Notes under the pieces: generated by a model
The model's database searches: none
The model's input: the letters and a program-made list of their open reading frames with translations, nothing else
Told to the model about the DNA's origin: nothing
Shown: in pieces, positions 7,116 to 13,184 of the stretch
Position numbering within the stretch: the first letter of the stretch is position 1
Layout: each line of letters begins with the position of its first letter
Source of the DNA: DATHYZ01 sp035458865
GTDB lineage: Bacteria > Chloroflexota > Limnocylindria > Limnocylindrales > CSP1-4
NCBI GenBank assembly: GCA_035458865.1
Contig: DATHYZ010000309.1
Coordinates: 1 to 13,184 of the forward strand
Length of the DNA: 13,184 bases
Reading direction: 5' to 3'
Made by a program: the position numbers and the translations under genes

Positions 7116-7622
7116 CTAGCCGAAGCCGAACCGGCGGCGGGGTTGACCCATCGAGGCTGTCTGGCGGGTGCGGAAGCCGGTCCGCCGGAGCGTCTCGTCG
7201 ATCTCCTTGAGGTGGGGCCGGCCCTCGGGGCGCAGCTCCAGCCACTCGAGATAGCCGGGATCCACCCGGGCGATCTCGCCGATCGACCAGCCCTTGTGAC
7301 GCCCGAAGGTCAGGACGCTGCCGCTCGGTCGACCGGGAGGCGGCCCGGCCGCCCCGACCCAGGACGGCTCGCCGCGGGTCGGTCGGCTCGATCGCGGGTC
7401 GGCTGCCTGCGCCGCGCGGGTCCGGTCCCACGCCGCCCGCCGGGTCGGATCACTGAGCACCTCCCACGCCGCGTTGATCTCGCTCATGCGGGCGTGGCCG
7501 GCGATCCCCGCGTGGTCGGGATGGAAGCGGCGGGCGAGCGCACGGTAGGCCGCGCGGATCGCCTCCTGGTTGGCGTCCGGGGTCACCCTCAGCACGTCAT
7601 AGGGGTCGCGCGGCTCGATCAT
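7116..7622 (-). CDS. J-domain protein fused to an FGxxKG (DUF3820/ExoX-C-like) domain
   Basis: A 168-residue protein with two recognisable parts. Residues 5-68 are a J domain (DPYDVLRVTPDANQEAIRAA, then the catalytic HPD at 34-36, and INAAWEVLSDPTRRAAWD), which stimulates the ATPase of an Hsp70/DnaK partner. After a Pro/Arg/Gly-rich linker, residues 103-148 read LTFGRHKGWSIGEIARVDPGYLEWL, resembling the FGK-KG ... YL-W motif of small DUF3820 proteins and of the C-terminal domain of exonuclease X-like proteins, a probable nucleic-acid contact. The combination suggests targeting a chaperone to a nucleic-acid-bound substrate, but this is inference. There is no zinc-finger or C-terminal domain of classical DnaJ, so it is not the housekeeping DnaJ. 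The ATG at 7622 is preceded by a strong GGAGGAGAGG site directly upstream. A longer in-frame ORF extending to 8030 is antisense to the GNAT gene and lacks homology, so it is not used. Confidence 0.85.
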   Translation of the reverse strand: MIEPRDPYDVLRVTPDANQEAIRAAYRALARRFHPDHAGIAGHARMSEINAAWEVLSDPTRRAAWDRTRAAQAADPRSSRPTRGEPSWVGAAGPPPGRPSGSVLTFGRHKGWSIGEIARVDPGYLEWLELRPEGRPHLKEIDETLRRTGFRTRQTASMGQPRRRFGFG

Positions 7623-7632
7623 CCTCTCCTCC
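7623..7632 (-). promoter_or_regulatory. Ribosome binding site of the J-domain gene
   Basis: On the minus strand the purine run GGAGGAGAGG touches the ATG at 7622, with the GGAGG core about five bases away. It decides the start and separates this leadered gene from the leaderless genes nearby. Confidence 0.7.
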
Positions 7633-7660
7633 GGTCGTCCGGCGGGCCGGACCTCGGCCA

Positions 7661-7666
7661 AGCCTA
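7661..7666 (-). promoter_or_regulatory. -10 element TAGGCT of the J-domain gene
   Basis: Minus-strand TAGGCT lies 38 bases before the ATG at 7622. It would give a leader of about 30 bases that includes the GGAGGAGAGG site. No clear -35 box is visible. It is divergent from the GNAT promoter at 7717-7722. Confidence 0.5.
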
Positions 7667-7716
7667 CCGACGACCCTGCCCGGTCGGGGCGGCACGTCCG
7701 TACCGTCCGCGCCCCG

Positions 7717-7722
7717 TACACT
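7717..7722 (+). promoter_or_regulatory. -10 element TACACT of the GNAT gene, leaderless
   Basis: TACACT is followed by six bases and then the ATG at 7729. There is no Shine-Dalgarno, so transcription probably starts at the start codon, as for hutH and the DedA gene. Confidence 0.6.
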
Positions 7723-7728
7723 CGGACC

Positions 7729-8496
7729 ATGCCAGCGATCCAAGTCGTCGACGTGACCGACGCGACCTCGTTCGGCCTGGTCCCGCCGTGCGCCGACCCC
7801 GGCTTCGACCATCGGACCTGCGACTTCTGGGAGGACGCCGAGCGGGGATCCAAGGCGGCTCGGGCCTCCTGGCTCGAGGCCCCGGCGCCCAGCCGTCCCG
7901 CCCCGGCCCCGCGGTCGCCGAACCCCTTCCTCGATGACCTGGAGGAGGCCGCCCCGAACCCGTTCGCCCCGTCGGGGGGCGGTCCGCCCGCCAACCCCTT
8001 CGCCCCGCCCGGCGACGCTCTCGAGGACAACCCGTTCGCGCCGCGGCGGCCGGCGCCGGCCTCGGTGGGCGGGGAGGCCCCGCGGAAGCTCCGCCTCCTG
8101 GCCCGCGGGCTGACCGTCTTCGGCAGCTATGCCAAGGTGCTCCTGGTCGACGGGGAGTCGGTCGCCTACGCCCAGTTCGGTCCGCTGTCCGCATACCCGC
8201 GAGCGCTCCACCTGCGCGAGCTCTACCCGCAGCTCCCCGAGGCGCCGCTGCCGGCGGTCATCACCTGCGTCGCGACCTCCGCCGAGGGTCGCCGCCAGGG
8301 ACATGCGCGGCGCCTGGTCGAGGCGGTCTGCGACGACCTGGCGGGACGCGGCTTCAGCGCCGTCGAGGCCTACCCGGAGGCCGGCGCGCGACCCGATTCC
8401 ACGAGTGCCGCCAGCACGGGGTTCTGGACCGGCTGCGGGTTCTCGATCGTCGTCCACGACGAGCGCTTCCCGGTCGTGCGACGGGAGCTCGCCTGA
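7729..8496 (+). CDS. GNAT family N-acetyltransferase with Cys-containing N-terminus and NPF-repeat linker
   Basis: A 255-residue protein. Residues 116-255 look like a GNAT domain: strands around KVLLVDGESVAYAQFGPL (136-153), ITCVATSAEGRRQGHARRLV (178-197) with an acetyl-CoA pyrophosphate loop of the RRxGxA type, then the AVEAYPE strand and GFWTGCGFSIV near the end. The enzyme should move an acetyl group from acetyl-CoA to an unknown amine. The N-terminal part (PPCADPGFDHRTCDFWED, 19-36) has two cysteines and resembles a short segment I associate with GC-rich bacterial GNAT proteins. Between them a Pro-rich linker (52-118) carries four NPF motifs at residues 65, 77, 89 and 101, exactly 12 apart. 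The ATG at 7729 follows the TACACT element directly. The gene lies between hutH and hutU and ends 56 bases before hutU, but nothing in it indicates a role in histidine breakdown. Confidence 0.85.
   Translation: MPAIQVVDVTDATSFGLVPPCADPGFDHRTCDFWEDAERGSKAARASWLEAPAPSRPAPAPRSPNPFLDDLEEAAPNPFAPSGGGPPANPFAPPGDALEDNPFAPRRPAPASVGGEAPRKLRLLARGLTVFGSYAKVLLVDGESVAYAQFGPLSAYPRALHLRELYPQLPEAPLPAVITCVATSAEGRRQGHARRLVEAVCDDLAGRGFSAVEAYPEAGARPDSTSAASTGFWTGCGFSIVVHDERFPVVRRELA
7921..8037 (+). repeat. 36-bp period coding repeat: four NPF motifs 12 residues apart
   Basis: Asn-Pro-Phe codons begin at 7921, 7957, 7993 and 8029, an exact 36-base period. The later three copies continue as NPFAP. Bases between the motifs have diverged (different Gly, Pro and acidic residues), so this is an old or selected repeat and not a fresh tandem duplication. 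Confidence 0.85.
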
Positions 8497-8541
8497 GGGG
8501 TGACGGGCGCGATGGCCCGGCGCACACTGGTGATCCCAGCC

Positions 8542-8547
8542 GGAGGA
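8542..8547 (+). promoter_or_regulatory. Ribosome binding site of hutU
   Basis: GGAGGA stands five bases before the ATG at 8553. A CACACT at 8523-8528, one base away from the TANNCT pattern, could be a weak -10 element giving a short leader. Read-through from the GNAT gene is also possible. Confidence 0.65.
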
Positions 8548-8552
8548 CGACG

Positions 8553-10256
8553 ATGACCACGACCCAGCCCGGTCCAGCCGTCCGGGCGTCGCTGCCCGGT
8601 GCCCGTCCCGTTCGGGCGCCACGTGGCCCCGAGCTGACCTGCCGGGGCTGGCAGCAGGAAGCGGCGCTCCGGATGCTGATGAACAACCTCGACCCCGAGG
8701 TCGCCGAGAACCCCGACGCCCTCGTCGTCTACGGCGGCACCGGGCGGGCGGCCCGCAGCTGGGACGCCTTCGACGCCATCGTCCGGGAGCTGCGGCGCCT
8801 CGGCGACGACGAGACGCTCCTCGTCCAGTCGGGCAAGCCGGTGGCGGTCTTCCGGACGCACCCCTGGGCACCGCGGGTCCTCATCGCCAACTCGAACCTC
8901 GTGGGTCGGTGGGCGAACTGGGACGACTTCCGGGAGCTCGAGCGGGCCGGCCTGACGATGTACGGCCAGATGACGGCCGGCTCGTGGATCTACATCGGGA
9001 CCCAGGGGATCCTCCAGGGCACGTACGAGACCTTCGCCGAGCTGGCGCGCCGGCACTTCGGCGGGACGCTCCGGGGGCGGGTCGTGCTGACCGCCGGACT
9101 CGGTGGCATGGGCGGCGCCCAGCCGCTCGCCGTGACGATGAACGAGGGGGTCGCCCTCTGCGTCGAGGTCGACGAGGCCCGGGCCCGCCGACGCCTCGAG
9201 ATCGGCTACGTCGACCGGCTCACCCACTCGCTCGACGAGGCGCTCGCCTGGGCCCGGTCTGCCGCCGCGGACGGCGACGCCGTCTCGATCGCCCTCGTCG
9301 CCAACGCCGCCGAGACCCATCCCGAGCTGGCCCGACGCGGTGAGCGCTTCGACGCCGTGACCGACCAGACGAGCGCCCACGACGCGCTCAACGGGTACGT
9401 GCCGGCAGGTCTCGGCCTGGACCAGGCCGTCGCGCTGCGGGCCGCCGACCCCGACGAGTACGTGCGTCGCTCGATGGCCTCGATGGCCGACCAGGTGCGG
9501 GCGATGCTCGCGCTCCAGGCCGCCGGCGCGGTGACCTTCGACTACGGCAACAACATCCGGGCCCAGGCCCAGGCCGCCGGCGTCGCGAACGCCTTCGACT
9601 TCCCGGGGTTCGTCCCCGCGTTCATCCGGCCGCTCTTCTGCGAGGGCAAGGGTCCCTTCCGGTGGGCCGCGCTGTCCGGCGACCCGGCCGACATCCTGCG
9701 CACCGACCGGGCGATCCTGGAGCTCTTCCCGGACGACCCCGCCCTGCGCCGCTGGATCGAGATGGCCGAGGCGAAGGTCCCGTTCCAGGGCCTGCCCTCG
9801 CGGATCTGCTGGCTGGGCTACGGCGAGCGGGCACGAGCCGGGCTGGCCTTCAACGAGCTGGTCCGAAGCGGCGAGGTCTCGGCGCCGATCGTCATCGGGA
9901 GGGACCACCTGGACTCGGGCTCGGTCGCCTCGCCGAACCGCGAGACGGAGGCGATGCGGGACGGCTCCGACGCGATCGCCGACTGGCCCCTGCTGAACGC
10001 CCTCGTGAACACCGCCGCGGGAGCCACCTGGGTCTCGATCCACCACGGCGGCGGCACCGGCATCGGCTTCAGCCAGCATGCCGGCATGGTCGTGGTCGCC
10101 GACGGGACGGACCTGGCCGCCCAGAAGCTGGAGCGGGTCCTCACGACGGACCCGGGCATGGGCGTGGTCCGTCACGTCGATGCCGGGTACGAGCGCGCGG
10201 TGGAGGTCGCCCGGGAGCGGGGGGTCCGCGTCCCGATGCTGGACCCGGAGGGCTGA
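8553..10256 (+). CDS. hutU: Urocanate hydratase
   Basis: A complete 567-residue cytoplasmic enzyme, close to the usual 555-560. It hydrates trans-urocanate to 4-imidazolone-5-propanoate using a tightly bound NAD+ as electrophile, the second step of histidine degradation. The early block LRMLMNNLDPEVAENP (39-54) and YGGTGRAARSWDAFDAI (60-76), the NAD-binding GLGGMGGAQP (182-191), DQTSAHDALNGYVP (271-284), LFCEGKGPFRW (361-371) and the urocanase signature FQGLPSRICW (411-420) with the active-site Cys419 are all intact. The late block IHHGGGTGIGFSQHAG (496-511) is also typical. The start at ATG 8553 has a good GGAGGA. The gene lies on the same strand as hutH but is separated from it by 1.45 kb holding two unrelated genes. 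No hutI, hutG, hutF or hut repressor is in the window. A hairpin follows the stop. Confidence 0.98.
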   Translation: MTTTQPGPAVRASLPGARPVRAPRGPELTCRGWQQEAALRMLMNNLDPEVAENPDALVVYGGTGRAARSWDAFDAIVRELRRLGDDETLLVQSGKPVAVFRTHPWAPRVLIANSNLVGRWANWDDFRELERAGLTMYGQMTAGSWIYIGTQGILQGTYETFAELARRHFGGTLRGRVVLTAGLGGMGGAQPLAVTMNEGVALCVEVDEARARRRLEIGYVDRLTHSLDEALAWARSAAADGDAVSIALVANAAETHPELARRGERFDAVTDQTSAHDALNGYVPAGLGLDQAVALRAADPDEYVRRSMASMADQVRAMLALQAAGAVTFDYGNNIRAQAQAAGVANAFDFPGFVPAFIRPLFCEGKGPFRWAALSGDPADILRTDRAILELFPDDPALRRWIEMAEAKVPFQGLPSRICWLGYGERARAGLAFNELVRSGEVSAPIVIGRDHLDSGSVASPNRETEAMRDGSDAIADWPLLNALVNTAAGATWVSIHHGGGTGIGFSQHAGMVVVADGTDLAAQKLERVLTTDPGMGVVRHVDAGYERAVEVARERGVRVPMLDPEG

Positions 10257-10266
10257 GCCACCGCGC

Positions 10267-10304
10267 GTCGGGCCGGCAGTGGTGCGCCGAGGCACCACCC
10301 CGAC
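10267..10304 (+). terminator. Hairpin after hutU, possible terminator without a T tract
   Basis: A stem GTGGTGC/GCACCAC (10279-10285 with 10292-10298, loop of six) sits on an outer stem GTCGGG/CCCGAC (10267-10272 with 10299-10304), with a six-base bulge on the left side only. It begins ten bases after the hutU stop and ends before the next promoter. No T run follows, so it is either a GC-rich non-canonical terminator or a transcript-stabilising end. Confidence 0.5.
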
Positions 10305-10324
10305 CCGGATGACGCGTTCTCGCC

Positions 10325-10353
10325 TTCACTGCGGCGTACCTGGCGGTTAGGCT
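10325..10353 (+). promoter_or_regulatory. Sigma70-like promoter of the secreted nuclease gene
   Basis: TTCACT (10325-10330) and TAGGCT (10348-10353) are separated by exactly 17 bases, matching the -35/-10 layout. Transcription would start near 10360 and leave a leader of about 90 bases before the GTG at 10449. This is the only promoter in the window with a fair -35 box. Confidence 0.55.
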
Positions 10354-10363
10354 GGGCTTCGTC

Positions 10364-10422
10364 GAGCGGGCGATCCCCACCAGTGCCGCCGCCGGGATCC
10401 CCGGTGGCCGTCAGGCCCGCTC
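10364..10422 (+). other. Nested inverted repeats in the nuclease leader
   Basis: An outer pair GAGCGGGC/GCCCGCTC (10364-10371 with 10415-10422) encloses a 9-bp stem with one G-U pair (10388-10396 with 10400-10408, loop ATC). Both lie between the predicted start of transcription and the Shine-Dalgarno, so the leader RNA can fold into a long stem. Function unknown; GC-rich DNA forms such stems easily. Confidence 0.45.
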
Positions 10423-10435
10423 CGCGATGCGCTCC

Positions 10436-10441
10436 GGAGGT
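10436..10441 (+). promoter_or_regulatory. Ribosome binding site of the secreted nuclease gene
   Basis: GGAGGT lies seven bases before the GTG at 10449. It supports this start, which also gives a proper signal peptide. Confidence 0.7.
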
Positions 10442-10448
10442 GCCCGCC

Positions 10449-13184
10449 GTGCCCACGACCGTTCCCGTGCGACGTCCCCTCGTCGCCCTCGTCGCCCTCG
10501 TCCTTGCGGCCTCGCTGCTCCCATGGGCCATCGCCCAGGGGGTCCGCGCGAACGGCGGCATCGCCGAGCTGTTCTTCTCCGAGTACATCGAGGGCTCCAG
10601 CAACAACAAGGCCCTCGAGATCTACAACGGGACGGGCGCGCCGGTCGACCTGGCCGCGGGCAGCTACAGCGTCTTCATGTCGTTCAACGGCGGCTCGTCG
10701 ACCCTCACGATCGCCCTGACCGGCACCGTGGCCGCCGGGGACGTCTTCGTCCTGGCCCAGTCCGCGGCCGATCCGGCCATCCTCGCCCAGGCCGACCTGA
10801 CGAACGGCTCTGGCTGGTTCAACGGCGACGACGCGGTCGTCCTCCAGAAGAACGGGACCGCCGTCGATTCCATCGGACAGATCGGCTTCGACCCCGGGTC
10901 GGAGTGGGGCACCGGCCTCGTCAGCACCCAGGACAACACGCTCCGCCGGATGGCCACGATCTGCGCCGGCGACGCGGACGCCACCGATGCCTTCGACCCG
11001 GCGGCGCAGTGGGACGGCTACGCTCAGAACACCTTCGATGGCCTGGGGGCGCACACGACGACCGGCTGCGGCGGTCCAGCCCCATCCCCATCCCCGTCCC
11101 CGTTGCCATCCCCATCCCCGTCCCCGGACCCCTGCCAGCTGACCTACACCCCGATCTACGACATCCAGGGCAGTGGCGCCTCGGCCGCCATCACCGGCAC
11201 GGTGACGACCGAGGGCGTCGTCGTCGGTGACTTCGAGGGCCCGACCAGCGTCGGGCTGCAGGGCTTCTACCTGCAGGATCCGACCGGCGACGGCGACCCG
11301 GCGACGTCGGACGGCATCTTCGTCTACACCGGCAGCAACGCCTCGGTCGTCGAGGCCGGAGACGTCGTCCGGGTGACCGGCTACGCCCGGGAGCGGTTCG
11401 GCCAGACGGCCATCAACGGGAGCAACAGCAACTCGTCGCCCGTGTCCGCCATCGTGGCGTGCGGCGGCCCCGCGACGGTCACTCCGACCGACGTGACCCT
11501 CCCCTTCGCCGCTTCCGACGCGCCGGAGCGCTACGAGGGCATGCTCGTCCGCCTGCCCCAGGCGCTCGTCATCTCCGAGTACTTCAACTACGACCGCTTC
11601 GGTGAGATGGTCCTGGCCCTGCCCCTCGACGGCGAGGATCGGCCCTACACGCCGACCTCGGTCGAGGAGCCCGGAGCGCCCGCACAGGCGCGGGCACTCG
11701 CCAACGGCCTCCGGCGGATCACGCTCGATGACGGGCTCGGCGCTCAGAACCCGCCAGTCGTCCGCCATCCGAACGGTGCGCCCTTCTCCCTGACGAACCT
11801 GTTCCGGGGCGGCGACACCGTGACCGACACCGTCGGCGTGCTTGGCTACGACTTCTCGCTGTACCGGATCCAGCCGACGGCTCCGGCGACCTACACGGCC
11901 GTCAACCCGCGACCGGCCGCCCCGGCGCCCGTCGGCGGGGACCTCCGGGTCGCCTCGCTCAACACCCTCAACTACTTCCTGACGCCGGACTACCGGACCG
12001 GCGACCCGCTCGACAACGCCTGCGGCCCGCTCCAGGACATGGAGTGCCGGGGCTGGGATGCCGACCAGTCGGACGAGCTGACCCGGCAGCGGACCAAGCT
12101 GCTGGCCACCCTGGCCGGCCTCGATGCCGACGTCATCGGCCTGAACGAGCTGGAGAACACCACCGGCGTGGAGCCGTTGGCCGACCTCGTCGACGGCCTC
12201 GACTCGATCGGCGCCGGCGAGTACGCCAACGTCGACACCGGGACGATCGGGACGGACGCCATCAAGGTCGGGCTCCTCTACCGACCCGACGCGGTGACCC
12301 CGGTCGGCGACTTCGCGATCCTCGACTCCTCCGTCGACCCGCGTTTCCTCGACGACTACAACCGGCCGGTCCTGGCCCAGACCTTCGAGGAGAACGCGAC
12401 CGGCGCCCGCTTCACCGTCGCCGTCAACCACCTCAAGTCGAAGGGTTCCAGCTGCAACGCGGTCGGCGATCCGGACACCGGTGACGGCCAGGGCAACTGC
12501 AACCTCACCCGGAAGGCGGCTGCCGAGGCCCTCGTCGACTGGCTGGCGACCGACCCAACGGGCAGCGGTGACCGCGACGCCCTGATCATCGGCGACCTCA
12601 ACTCGTACGCGATGGAGGACCCGATCGACGCCGTCAAGGCCGGGTCGGACGACGTGCCGGGGACGGCCGACGACTACGTCAACCTGATCGCCCGCTACCA
12701 GGGCACCTACGCCTACTCGTACGTGTTCGACGGGCAGGCCGGCTACCTCGACCACGCCCTGGCCAGCTCCACGATGGCCGCCCAGGTGACGGGCGCCGCC
12801 GACTGGCACATCAACGCGGACGAGTCCGACCTCCTCGACTACGACACGAGCTTCAAGCCGCCCGAGCAGGACGCGATCTACGAGCCGAACACCTTCCGCT
12901 CGTCCGACCACGACCCGCTCGTCATCGGGCTGGACCTCACGGCCTACGCGTTCGACGGCTTCTATCCGCCGCTCGCCGCGGCACCGGCCGACTACCGGAC
13001 CAAGGCCGGCTCGCGGATCCCGGTCAAGTGGTCGCTCGGTGGGGACTTCGGGCTGGACGTCCTCGACGGCGCCCCCCAGGTCTACGCCTGCGACGGCTGG
13101 CCGTTCGGACCCAGCGTCGATGCGGCCAGCAACCCGCTCGTCTACGACGCCACCGACGATCAGTACAAGCTCGAGTGGAAGACC
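10449..13184 (+). CDS. Secreted ExeM/NucH-type endonuclease with lamin-tail, OB, EEP and PxKF domains (3' end missing)
   Basis: The frame is open from GTG 10449 to the last base (912 codons, no stop). The product is exported: residues 1-29 form a signal peptide (two Arg, a hydrophobic core, cleavage probably after AIA). Next come a lamin-tail domain (about 39-205; ELFFSEYIEGSSNNKALEIY), a Pro/Ser linker (210-228), an OB-fold segment (about 230-338) and an intermediate region containing ERYEGMLV. An endonuclease/exonuclease/phosphatase domain spans about 498-830: ASLNTLNYF, the metal-binding Glu567 in NELEN, VNHLKSKG with His661, GDLNS with Asp716 and Asn718, and SSDHDPL with Asp820 and His821. 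From about 834 a PxKF domain begins (KAGSRIPVKWSLGGDFGLDV). The enzyme should cut extracellular DNA with divalent metal, probably for nutrient scavenging or biofilm turnover. Further C-terminal domains or a surface anchor may lie beyond the window. It has its own promoter and leader, so it is not part of the hut genes. Confidence 0.93.
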   Translation, partial: MPTTVPVRRPLVALVALVLAASLLPWAIAQGVRANGGIAELFFSEYIEGSSNNKALEIYNGTGAPVDLAAGSYSVFMSFNGGSSTLTIALTGTVAAGDVFVLAQSAADPAILAQADLTNGSGWFNGDDAVVLQKNGTAVDSIGQIGFDPGSEWGTGLVSTQDNTLRRMATICAGDADATDAFDPAAQWDGYAQNTFDGLGAHTTTGCGGPAPSPSPSPLPSPSPSPDPCQLTYTPIYDIQGSGASAAITGTVTTEGVVVGDFEGPTSVGLQGFYLQDPTGDGDPATSDGIFVYTGSNASVVEAGDVVRVTGYARERFGQTAINGSNSNSSPVSAIVACGGPATVTPTDVTLPFAASDAPERYEGMLVRLPQALVISEYFNYDRFGEMVLALPLDGEDRPYTPTSVEEPGAPAQARALANGLRRITLDDGLGAQNPPVVRHPNGAPFSLTNLFRGGDTVTDTVGVLGYDFSLYRIQPTAPATYTAVNPRPAAPAPVGGDLRVASLNTLNYFLTPDYRTGDPLDNACGPLQDMECRGWDADQSDELTRQRTKLLATLAGLDADVIGLNELENTTGVEPLADLVDGLDSIGAGEYANVDTGTIGTDAIKVGLLYRPDAVTPVGDFAILDSSVDPRFLDDYNRPVLAQTFEENATGARFTVAVNHLKSKGSSCNAVGDPDTGDGQGNCNLTRKAAAEALVDWLATDPTGSGDRDALIIGDLNSYAMEDPIDAVKAGSDDVPGTADDYVNLIARYQGTYAYSYVFDGQAGYLDHALASSTMAAQVTGAADWHINADESDLLDYDTSFKPPEQDAIYEPNTFRSSDHDPLVIGLDLTAYAFDGFYPPLAAAPADYRTKAGSRIPVKWSLGGDFGLDVLDGAPQVYACDGWPFGPSVDAASNPLVYDATDDQYKLEWKT
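11082..11126 (+). repeat. Two identical 21-bp direct repeats encoding a Pro-Ser linker
   Basis: Bases 11082-11102 and 11106-11126 are identical and are separated by TTG. Each encodes PSPSPSP, giving the low-complexity linker between the lamin-tail and OB domains. Within each copy CCATCC and CCGTCC units repeat. Such a tract is prone to slippage and in-frame length change. Confidence 0.9.

Noticed and set aside
7623..8030. Upstream extension of the J-domain gene to 8030
   Set aside because: It is antisense to the GNAT linker, and the strong ribosome site plus J-domain start fix the ATG at 7622.
11082..11126. Repeats in the nuclease linker as a CRISPR-like or mobile-element signal
   Set aside because: They are in frame, encode a Pro-Ser spacer, and have no spacers of constant length or flanking transposase.
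10347..12911. Minus-strand ORF of 854 codons opposite the nuclease
   Set aside because: The plus strand encodes continuous recognisable domains with catalytic residues; the antisense product is Val/Gly/Arg-rich low-complexity sequence.

Overview
The window is compact, very GC-rich bacterial DNA (roughly 70% GC by eye) with a coding density above 95%. It holds nine protein genes and one small probable gene. No rRNA, tRNA, CRISPR array, insertion sequence or phage gene was seen. The composition, the leaderless TANNCT promoters and the gene content (separate folate cyclohydrolase/cyclodeaminase, FolD and Fhs, histidine-degradation genes, a secreted ExeM/NucH-type nuclease with a PxKF domain) suggest a GC-rich free-living bacterium. 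A Chloroflexota lineage such as the Limnocylindria is my best guess and Actinomycetota the main alternative; this is an inference, since no marker gene is present.

Layout. (1) 1-4280, plus strand: a tightly coupled one-carbon operon. It runs from the 3' end of a methenyl-THF cyclohydrolase/formimino-THF cyclodeaminase family gene into folD, then fhs (formate-THF ligase), then an MFS transporter; each gene overlaps the next by 1 to 4 bases. (2) 4297-5375, minus strand: a DedA-family membrane protein followed by a small His-rich protein with one C-terminal membrane segment. (3) 5376-5418: a 43-bp divergent, apparently leaderless promoter region. (4) 5419-10256: hutH and hutU, the first two enzymes of histidine degradation, separated by a minus-strand J-domain/FGxxKG fusion and a plus-strand GNAT acetyltransferase with a periodic NPF linker. 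A hairpin follows hutU. (5) 10325 to the end: a sigma70-like promoter, a foldable leader, and the first 912 codons of a secreted multidomain nuclease that runs off the window.

How the genes may work together. HutH and HutU turn histidine into imidazolonepropionate. The later hut steps are not in the window, but in one known branch the formimino group goes to tetrahydrofolate and is released by a cyclodeaminase of the same family as the first gene here. FolD lacks the lysine needed for cyclohydrolase activity, so it may be only a dehydrogenase, leaving the cyclohydrolase/cyclodeaminase step to its upstream partner. Fhs supplies formyl-THF from formate. The neighbourhood can therefore be read as folate one-carbon handling beside histidine catabolism. 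I see no clear evidence of a wholly new multi-gene system. The most unusual items are the altered FolD, the J-domain fusion, the 12-residue NPF repeat and the leaderless promoters.
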